In this document: positions 17,287 through 24,900 of the stretch, in pieces
How positions within the stretch are numbered: position 1 is the first letter of the stretch
Layout: each line of letters starts with the position of its first letter
Assembly: GCF_001718835.1 (NCBI RefSeq)
Contig: NZ_CP013444.1
Coordinates: 310,001 to 374,000, forward strand
DNA from: Burkholderia cepacia
Lineage (GTDB): Bacteria > Pseudomonadota > Gammaproteobacteria > Burkholderiales > Burkholderiaceae
Reading direction: 5' to 3'
Length of the DNA stretch: 64,000 nt
Notes under the pieces: generated by a model
Told to the model about the DNA's origin: nothing
The model's input: the letters and a program-made list of their open reading frames with translations, nothing else
Databases searched by the model: none
Made by a program: the position numbers and the translations under genes

Positions 17287-18075
17287 TTGTTGCTTAACGG
17301 CTGGACGAAGCACGATGACGGCCTCGCTGGTAAGTGGGAAATGGCGCCGAGCGCCAGGGTGTTCGGCAAGCTCAATGACGGAGCCAAGCTCAACAAGCTG
17401 TTCGCCGAGAAGGCACACGGAAACGGGATTGACGGGGTATGGCGCGCAACTCCCGCGAACAACAACGGGAAGCCATTTGCCATCGTAGAGGCGAAGTCCT
17501 CGCGGGTCGCTCAAAAGCGCGTTCGCAAAGGGAAGCCCGGAGTTTCGGGCTTGCTTGGTCATGCGGTGGACAAAGTCTTGCCCCGACCCGTCGAGTTGCT
17601 TGAGCCGCCCGACGATGAAGGCGAAGCGGCGGACAACGACACTTCGACGGGAAAAAAGAAAGGTGGCCGCAGAAGGCCGCCCAAGTCGGGCTCGCCAGCG
17701 CCAAAAGCAGGTGGCCGCGACGCAGGCACGCCACCAGCCTCTGGCACCTCATTGCCGAAGAGTGGGGACCTTGCGCCTACCGGCGATAAAATTGCACAGA
17801 TGAGCCGTGGCTGGATACGGCAGAACCTGCAGGATGCGGTTGGGCCAGCGATGGCGCGTACGGTCGAGGCAGAGGGCTATGCTCGCCACATTCTGTACGT
17901 TCCGTTCTACTTGCCGAGCGCCTTGCAGCATGCGAAGGCGTTGCTGATAGGTATTGAGCATGTCCATCCGAACCACAACATCCGGTTCCACTATCGTGAG
18001 GAAGAAGTCCGGGTTGCGGTAAACGAAAAACAGCAGCGGCTGAACGACAGATACGGCATCAGGACGGCAACTTAA
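17287..18075 (+). CDS. Orphan PoNe toxin module (DNase domain without T6SS N-terminus)
   Basis: A 262-residue frame starting with TTG right after a TGA. It aligns with the C-terminal half of the intact PoNe effector: NGWTKHDDGL versus NGWTGHDKGL, GKLNDGAKLNKLF versus GKLNDKGRLNKLF, and the PD-(D/E)xK core GIDGVW (Asp49) with VEAK (Glu68, Lys70) intact. A Pro/Lys-rich linker and the conserved tail FYLPSALQHAKAL follow. The T6SS-associated N-terminal ~240 residues are missing, so this is a displaced toxin tip ready for recombination, not a secreted effector by itself. Its stop abuts the cognate PoNi start. Whether it is translated is uncertain. Confidence 0.78.
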   Translation: MLLNGWTKHDDGLAGKWEMAPSARVFGKLNDGAKLNKLFAEKAHGNGIDGVWRATPANNNGKPFAIVEAKSSRVAQKRVRKGKPGVSGLLGHAVDKVLPRPVELLEPPDDEGEAADNDTSTGKKKGGRRRPPKSGSPAPKAGGRDAGTPPASGTSLPKSGDLAPTGDKIAQMSRGWIRQNLQDAVGPAMARTVEAEGYARHILYVPFYLPSALQHAKALLIGIEHVHPNHNIRFHYREEEVRVAVNEKQQRLNDRYGIRTAT

Positions 18076-19062
18076 ATGGACTTTACCCAGAAACGACGTC
18101 AACGGTTCATTAGCGAAGAATACTTCGAGTGGTGGTCGCGCTTTCACCTCGAGTCCATCGAGCAGTGGACACATACGCTCCCTGCGGAAGGTACCCCCGA
18201 AGAGAAGCAGGCAGGCGCTGCTTATTTCCGTGCCGATAGCCGTTTCAGTCTCATGCTCCTGCGTTACACGGCCGGGGAGCCCATCGCGCCAATGCGCGAA
18301 GAATTGGAGCAAGTGGTTGCTGCCTATGAAGAGTACGCACAACGCGAGTCGCTGGTCTATCGGCCTGGTTGGCCAGCCTTCCGGCTGAGCCAGTTGGGCG
18401 ACTACGAACGCGCGATGCAACTCATCGGCCTGTGTCATCTGCTGCATAGAATCGACCTGCTTCCCCGTATTGCTGCGTTGGAGGACCCTACGTATCGCGC
18501 GCGCGATACGCTTTATGAGGACCTTCTTGCGTACGGCATGGAGGGGCGTACTGACGTTGACAGCTGGTTTCACGAGTCGTACCGCGACTGTATCAACAGC
18601 ATGTACGGAGACTCGGATGAGGAGAGCCTTGCGGACCTCAACGCCTATCTGGAGAAGTGGTATGTGTCGATGAAAGAGCTCGGATGGCACGATAGCCACC
18701 TCAATCTCTCGAATGAATGGGGGCTTTATGTGGGGTACTGGGCAATCGAAGCCGCTGCATTGGCCTACCTGCTTGAACTCGACGATACCTCACTGCGCGA
18801 ACATATCGTCTATCCGAAGGACCTCGTCGATTTTGGTCGAAACTATCAGGAGTCTTGGCCTCCGACTCCAGTTCCCACAGCACCTACACCGGTCCGTACT
18901 GGGCAGATTTGTCCAGAAACAGGAGTCTGGAAGGCGCAAGGTCACAGCGTGCCAGGCGTGCTGGTGAATCAGGGCGAGCGCATGCCTGACGTTTTTGCGC
19001 CGGATAAAAGTGGTGCCTTCCGGCCGCAGCCAGCGCTCTGGACGCTCGAACGCAAGGCCTGA
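18076..19062 (+). CDS. PoNi-type immunity protein (DUF1910/DUF1911), copy 2
   Basis: A 328-residue paralogue of the 15.8-kb protein: KRRQRFISEEYFEWWSRF at the N-terminus, NEWGLYVGYWAIEAAALAYL at ~210-230, and the tail GQICPETGVWKAQGHSVPGV. It starts immediately after the orphan toxin stop, so the pair forms a complete toxin-immunity cassette. Divergence from the other two copies is concentrated in the N-terminal half, as expected if specificity is set there. Likely cytoplasmic and constitutively needed to block the DNase. Confidence 0.88.
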   Translation: MDFTQKRRQRFISEEYFEWWSRFHLESIEQWTHTLPAEGTPEEKQAGAAYFRADSRFSLMLLRYTAGEPIAPMREELEQVVAAYEEYAQRESLVYRPGWPAFRLSQLGDYERAMQLIGLCHLLHRIDLLPRIAALEDPTYRARDTLYEDLLAYGMEGRTDVDSWFHESYRDCINSMYGDSDEESLADLNAYLEKWYVSMKELGWHDSHLNLSNEWGLYVGYWAIEAAALAYLLELDDTSLREHIVYPKDLVDFGRNYQESWPPTPVPTAPTPVRTGQICPETGVWKAQGHSVPGVLVNQGERMPDVFAPDKSGAFRPQPALWTLERKA

Positions 19063-19195
19063 CTCTAAGGACGACTGCCTCCCCCTCTCGCGGCCTCGTG
19101 TGCAGTAAACGTCGAGAGGATACAAGCGCATCTCTACGACATCTACGAGCCGTACTTTGACGTGCTGCGGCTGAAAATCCGCGACGAAGGCACTG

Positions 19196-19441
19196 ATGCA
19201 CGTCGCCTGTCTTTGGTCGCGATGGACTAAACCTGGTGAGCCGGACCTGCTGTTGTTCGCGGTCATCACGGATGACCCTCCGCCTGAGATTGAAGCGGCC
19301 GGCCGTGACCGGTGCATCATTCTCATCAAGCCCGGGAACATCGAAACATGGCGCAATCCGAGCGCATCGAACCTAGATGCGATGTACGCCATCGTCGATG
19401 ACAAGGACCGGCCATACTACGAACACAAGCTTGCCGCTTGA
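19196..19441 (+). pseudogene. Remnant of SOS-response-associated peptidase (SRAP/YedK/HMCES) gene
   Basis: The frame encodes CLWSRWTKPGEPDLLLFAVITDDPPPEI... followed by RDRCIILIKPGNIETW and SNLDAMYAIVDDKDRPYYEHKL. This matches the C-terminal half of SRAP proteins (GLWERW, FAVLTT, HDRCPVI, ...W, then ...YYEHRL), but the catalytic Cys2 N-terminus and the internal His region are missing. An adjacent frame at 19.1 kb (AHLYDIYEPYFDVLRLKI) may be another eroded piece. SRAP proteins seal abasic sites in single-stranded DNA. A decayed gene. Confidence 0.55.
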
Positions 19442-19460
19442 GACGATGTTTATCTGATTC

Positions 19461-19634
19461 CAATTGTGCCAATATGGATTAGAAGTAGTTACACAATCCA
19501 TCCTGCGCGGCCGGGCAAGAAACTCCCCGAAGAATCATGGCCCTGCAGAGAGCGTAATCACTTCTCTTCCACGGCGAGCCGCCGAAAGTGCACAGTGAAT
19601 GAATTTTCGGCAAATCTGGATTAGAAGTGGTTAC
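19461..19634 (+). repeat. Tn7-like left-end boxes next to decayed tnsB
   Basis: Two copies of GGATTAGAAGTRGTTAC on the + strand at 19476-19492 and 19618-19634, spaced 142 bp. The first is preceded by CAATTGTGCCAATAT, resembling the sequence CAATTGGCAATCC preceding the inverted box at the glmS side (54770-54799, minus strand). Similar boxes inverted at the two ends of a segment are what TnsB-binding sites of a Tn7-like element look like. The tnsB remnant just to the right fits, as tnsB commonly lies near an end in such elements. No 5-bp target duplication was found. Confidence 0.65.
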
Positions 19635-19731
19635 GCCCGCAAGGCAAGGCTTCCCGTGAAAAAGTGTACTTGCCGAGCACGACCACACATCGGGCGTTTC
19701 CTCGCCATGGCCGCGCCGCGCGTCTGACGCG

Positions 19732-20034
19732 CTAGCGTTCCTCTGACTCCCGCCTACGTTCATCTCTGGCGGCCTTCCGTTCTTGTAGCCACGCATCGTA
19801 TTCCGCGTCCGCAGGCGTCGCTGGCGCTGATAGCACCGCAGGGGCTGGCGCAACAGGCCGCTTCTCGAACCCGAGTGCAGCAGCTGTCCGCTCGTCCCAC
19901 TTCCGATTATTCTCAAGAATCGCGAGGGCTCTCGCGTTAGCGGTGGTGGTGCCTGCTAGGTCGTGAATGTCCCCGTTTGCTGTGCGGTGGCGCACCGAAT
20001 CGGCAACGTCGTTGTGCTGTTCGACGGTTAATAC
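19732..20034 (-). pseudogene. Decayed 3' end of a second tnsB-like transposase gene
   Basis: About 100 codons in one frame match the C-terminus of the intact TnsB-like protein at 28.2 kb: LTVEQHNDVADSV versus VTAEQHKVIAEAE, ANGDIHDLAGTTTANARAL versus ANGDIHDLAGTSVANAKAL, and WDERTAAALGFEKR versus WEDREAAALGLEKR. Upstream homology ends at ~20034, so all catalytic regions are gone. It proves that a related but distinct Tn7-like element was present at the left side and was later eroded or replaced. Confidence 0.82.
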
Positions 20035-20234
20035 GAGAGCTAGGCTGTATATCTGGATGGAGGAAGTGGGCGTTTCTCAGTCAGCCGTACTACGCCCTTG
20101 GTCGCGCCACTCCGCTGCGAGCGCTGGCTCATGGATGGGTCAACGTAGTGTTGGCGGCTGCGGTTGCGTTCGCCGCGCGATGAGCGGCCGTCGCACGACT
20201 GCAAAGGGAGCCGCCCGCAATAGAGGAGCCACCT
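20035..20234 (+). other. Junction sequence between tnsB remnant and HTH gene
   Basis: About 200 bp with no convincing gene. The last bases supply the GAGGA site for the GTG start at 20235. Confidence 0.4.
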
Positions 20235-20435
20235 GTGACCGTAAGCGAAGCTGCGCGGTTCCTATTCGTCAGTCGGCCGCACGTTCGCAAGCTCATTGAC
20301 CGAGGTGCGTTGGCCGAGGTCTGGCCGAAGCGCCCTGGTGACGAGCCGAATATTGACCCGCTGTCGGCGCTCGCGTATCGGGCCAAGAACGACGCCGGAT
20401 TCCGCGCATGGCTGGATTCGCACACGGAAGAATGA
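20235..20435 (+). CDS. Small excisionase/MerR-like HTH protein
   Basis: A 66-residue protein with a GTG start and GAGGA site 8 bp upstream. VSEAARFLFVSRPHVRKLIDRGAL is the helix-turn-helix of the excisionase/AlpA/antitoxin group, where a 'SRPTVVKLL'-type recognition helix is usual. The C-terminal half (PLSALAYRAKNDAGFRAWLDSH) is helical. Similar short proteins act as antitoxins of PIN-domain toxins or as directionality factors; no toxin or integrase is adjacent here, so it may be a residue of a lost module. Confidence 0.6.
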   Translation: MTVSEAARFLFVSRPHVRKLIDRGALAEVWPKRPGDEPNIDPLSALAYRAKNDAGFRAWLDSHTEE

Positions 20436-20718
20436 GACTCGCGGACCTGGCCGGCTCCGTTAAAGCGCCTCTCCAGCGGGGCGGGTTCCGGCCGGCAGCC
20501 AGGATAGCGACCTGCATACCTGCTCCTGGAAGATGGGCACACCCAGCGTTCGGCCGAGCGACCTCCAGTGCTTTACTGGGATACGTCACCTGCTCCAGCC
20601 CCTGCCCCCGGCGCAGATATGGAATGAGTGCATCGCAAGCCAAAGCAAGTAGATAATGCTGGCATGCTATTCCGGTTACGGCAATGGCGATAAACCTTGG
20701 GAGTGAGCACAGCTGGGC
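20436..20718 (+). other. 283-bp gap upstream of the AVAST-like operon
   Basis: No gene is seen. The stretch should hold the promoter of the rightward metallo-hydrolase operon; no clear -35/-10 pair can be assigned with confidence. Confidence 0.4.
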
Positions 20719-21954
20719 ATGCGCACTCGGATAAGTACATTTGACGTGAAAACGACCACCTGTTCGCCCACTAACATGTTTGGATTGAAGATGTACCCCG
20801 CCAAAAACGGCGACGCCTTTCTTGTTGACGCCGGAGGGACGTACCTTCTCATTGATGCCGGCTTCGCGACCACCTACCAAGAGTTCATTGCGCCAGACTT
20901 GACGCAGCTTGCAAAAAAGGGAGCTCGACTCGACCTGGTTGTCTGCACGCATATCGACGCTGACCACATCGGCGGCCTTCTGGAGTTCTTCTCCCAAAAC
21001 GGCACTCCTGCCAAACGAGGCATTGAGGTGGCCGCAGTCTGGCACAATAGCCTACGGTCGTTGCCGGCTCCGACCGCAGGGCCCGACAGCATCTATGACG
21101 GCGTAGTCCTTGAAGCGATTCGGCGGCGTGGATTTCCGAGACCTCCGACATCTTCGCCGAATCCCATAAGCGCTCGACAAGGAAGTTCGCTTGCCAGGCT
21201 GCTTCGACAGCATAGCTATATCTGGAACTCGGGGAATGGCTCAAAGTGCATCAGTGAGGGGCACATGCATACTCTGCCGGGCGATGTGAGCATCCACGTT
21301 ATTGGGCCTACGACAGCCCGTCTCGAAGACCTGCGAAACCTGTGGCTGAGTGAGGTCAAAAGACTTGGCTACAAGGGTTCATCTCAGCCCAGCGACATCA
21401 TTGACGACGCATATGAGATGTGGTGCGCCAGCATGCCAGACCGTTCCAATCCTCAGGCCACACCCATAGCAGCCAGCGGAAATCTTCGTCTCGCAGAAGT
21501 CTATACGCCAGACACCTCCATCCCGAACGGCAGTTCCATCACGTTCATCGTCTCTGCGGGAAACAAGCGAGTTCTCTTCCTCGGAGATGCTTGGGCTGAA
21601 GATGTCGTAGCGAAGCTGCGGTCATTTCACGCGCCAACTACGCCTCTCATCTTTGATGCTATCAAGGTTTCGCATCACGGGAGCCTCCACAACACGAGTG
21701 TAGACCTGCTCTCGGTTGCAGACTCGCCCCGCTTTCTCATCTCATCCGACGGAACTCGCCATGGCCATCCGGACTTTGAGGTGCTAGCCGAAATCGTGGA
21801 CAGACCGGCTCCATTCACAAGGCACCTGTTTTTTAACTACGAGACCGCTGCGACAAAGCAGCTTGAGTTACATACATCGAGGTCCGGCACTGCCTTCAGT
21901 GTCCATGTGGCTAAGAACGACTGGATTCAACTGGGGGAGGTCAACCATGACTGA
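20719..21954 (+). CDS. Metallo-beta-lactamase-fold hydrolase of AVAST type 1-like locus
   Basis: A protein of up to 411 residues of the ComEC/Rec2-type MBL superfamily. Visible motifs: NGDAFLVDAGGTYLLIDAGF, the zinc motif THIDADHIGGL (residues ~77-87), a later Asp in VLFLGDAWAEDV, and SHHGSLHNTS with RHGHPDFEVL near the C-terminus. An alternative ATG at 20776 (MFGLKMYPAK) fits the family start better, but neither has an ideal ribosome site. It overlaps the trypsin-STAND gene by 8 bp. MBL proteins paired with a trypsin-STAND ATPase are the hallmark of AVAST (Avs) type 1, where the STAND protein senses phage protein and the hydrolase is needed for defence. Confidence 0.88.
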   Translation: MRTRISTFDVKTTTCSPTNMFGLKMYPAKNGDAFLVDAGGTYLLIDAGFATTYQEFIAPDLTQLAKKGARLDLVVCTHIDADHIGGLLEFFSQNGTPAKRGIEVAAVWHNSLRSLPAPTAGPDSIYDGVVLEAIRRRGFPRPPTSSPNPISARQGSSLARLLRQHSYIWNSGNGSKCISEGHMHTLPGDVSIHVIGPTTARLEDLRNLWLSEVKRLGYKGSSQPSDIIDDAYEMWCASMPDRSNPQATPIAASGNLRLAEVYTPDTSIPNGSSITFIVSAGNKRVLFLGDAWAEDVVAKLRSFHAPTTPLIFDAIKVSHHGSLHNTSVDLLSVADSPRFLISSDGTRHGHPDFEVLAEIVDRPAPFTRHLFFNYETAATKQLELHTSRSGTAFSVHVAKNDWIQLGEVNHD

Positions 21955-24900
21955 AGACGAAATCAAGCAGGCTACGTGCCTAGTCGCGGGTAAGAACGAA
22001 TCCGGAACCGGGTGGCTTATCAAGGCGGACCTCGTCCTCACGGCGTATCACTGCGTCGAAACCGCAATACGTGATGGCGCACAAGTGACTGTTCGGTTTG
22101 GAATTGGGTCGTCCGCTATTGAACTCACGGTGGCTGTGGGCAAACACGATGAAGACCTCGATATTTGCCTGCTGCATTTATCTACGCCGCTCAGCGTCGA
22201 ACCCATACCCATTAATGTTGATGGCCTGCGTCCTGGCGAGAAGTGGTTCGCATTCGGCTACCCGGCAGCAAAACTACTGCTGGGCCATGTCGTCAGGGGA
22301 GAGATACAACAAGTGCTGCCCGAGCGGGTACATGGCGTCGACCTGGACCTGTCGATAGAGCCAGGAACGCATCTATCGGATTACCACGGGTTCTCCGGCG
22401 CCCCGTTCATGGTCGGCGCCGCCTGCAAAGGATTGCTGCGACTCAACGTAGACAGTGCCATCGGGGGCCTGAGCTTCTCCATTCTAAAGCCCTTCTTCCT
22501 AGCAAATGGCCTGCTGCCTGATGAGCCAACTGACAACGACGACCCTGTAACAATCGGAACGCGGCCTGCCTTTAACACACTTTTCGAATCCGCCATTTCC
22601 ACCAAGCGCGGTGGCTATGTCTTCATCGAGGGCTCGCACGGTATCGGTAAGTCTACGTATTGCCAACAATTCAGCCCGGAGTTACCAGAGCTGGATAAGC
22701 TCGGCGTTTACCAATTTACTGAGCGTGTCCGTGGCTCAACGCCGGCGCACCAAGCCCAACCAGAGGTATTCTTCGACTGGGCAAATTCTCTACTTTCTGA
22801 AAGGGCCACGGGCAAGCCAGCCAGGCTAATGGAACTGTCGTACAGCCAGCTCATTCAGAGTACCAATGAGGTACTTCAGTCTTTGGCGAACCGTTGCGCG
22901 AAGGTGGGGAAAGTGGGCGTGCTCTTCATCGATGGAATCAATGAGGCTGCCGCTGCAGGGGAAGAAACGCTAAAGCGGTTTATCAATCTGCTACCACAAG
23001 AAGTGCCTGACGGCTTGGTGGTCGCCATCACTGGCGTCGGACTAGATTCAATTGCCAGCAGCCTTGGAACACTCCTTCAGAGTGCGGAGCGCTTGACCCT
23101 GCCCACCCTCGACCGCGACATCCAATACGGGGTATGCCTAGGATTTCTTGACAAGGAAAAATCCACGACCGAAATCATTGGCGCTCTTTGCGACAGGGCG
23201 ATGGGACACCCGCTATATCTTCGGTATTTAGCCGACCTGGTGAACAGCGGGGCCACTCAGGGTGACATTGCTGAGCTGCCAGTTTTCAGCGGCTCCATTC
23301 AAGATTACTATGAGACCATCTGGGCGAAACTGGTGCAAAACGCGGATGTCGTCAACTTGCTTGGAATCCTTGCTCGCCTACGTTGGGGTATCCCGACCAG
23401 CAACCTGACAAGCATGTTGACCGCTGCCGAATCGGGTGTCTTCCCGTCCACACTCCTTCGTGTTCGGCATCTACTCGCCAATCCCGAGAATACTGAGATT
23501 TACCACCCCTCATTTTCAGAATTTGTCGTTCACAAGACAGCATCTATCGACGAATGGGTGCACGAGCGTCTTGCAGGCTTTTGCAGCTCGAGAGCAAGCG
23601 GCGACTATGGAATTCTTAACAAGCTTTACCACGGGCTGAGAGGCGGTCCAGAATCCCTGCTGCTGGCCATTCCCAACTGTCAGCAGGCGTGGGTTGACGA
23701 CTCCGTGTTACTTGGCGCGGAACCAGACGTCTTGCTCGCGGACATTGATGAGGCCCTCAGTGCCGCTACCAGTGTCGGGAGTGCAATCGACATCATTCGG
23801 CTGCTGCTACTTTCCCAGCGCCTTACCTTTCGGTACAACACACTCTTTGTGCAGTCGGCAGAACTCGTCGCGTTGGCGCTCATCTCAATAGGAAAAACTG
23901 ACGACGCGCTTAGGCATGTCGTTCGCAACGGCCGCCTTGTTGTCTCGGCAGATGAAGCTTTCGCAGTAGCAAACGCTTTAACCCAGAAAGGAAGCTCGGA
24001 ACAAGCCTTAAAAGTCTTGGAGCTTGTTCAGCGCGAGATAAATAAAGTATTTGAAAAAATGGGTTCCGAGAACGGTGTCGGTATCCAAGAATTCCTCAGT
24101 GCGGTGAATCATCGACTGCATGCTTTTTCACTCGCACACGCCGCTGGCGACGCTCCATCATTCACGAGATTCCTTCGTGCCATTACTGAAGGCTTTTTGT
24201 TTCGCCCCAATGGAAACTTCTCGCGAGAGGAAGGGAGCGGAATACTTAGGCAGCTAACCGGCGAGATAACAGGGGCTCAGCTTTGCTTGCAGGGCGGGTA
24301 TCGACCTTTCTTAAGCCTAGGCGTCCCTGTCGACGTTGATTTGCGTCATCAACTGCTCCTTTTTCTGCAGTCGCTGGCGCATGCCGAAATGTACTCAGAG
24401 CATTATGGAATAGTGCTTGAGCGCGAGATGGTCGACCTCTTGCTCGCCGACATCGAAAGAGCTATTGACGCGCCTCTACTCCCTGAGGACCGACAATTAT
24501 TTTTTATAGATGCTTTGATTGAGGCTGGAGCCCGCCCCGGTATCGTCGAGACATACTCCGTGGGCGTAGATATGGGCGACGAAACGCTGCCCTTCTATGA
24601 GAAGAATCGAGCAGAGCCTGACGAAGCCATCTTCGAGAGTGCGATGCTACGCCTCCGCGCTTCCTCGTTCCGTCAGGACGGATATGCCACGCCTTCGGTG
24701 CATATGCCGACCAAGAATGATTGGGAGAAGACTCTCGAGGCCATCGCACGAGCAGTTGCATGGTGTGACGGCAAGGGCCGGAGGGCCATGGCGATAAAAG
24801 ACCAACCCGGGCTGGATGCCGTATGGTCGTTTCTAGCCGATGCCCTACTTCCTTGCTTTGCGTTCAACCTTGAATCCCGTATTCACTGGGAGTCAAGCTA

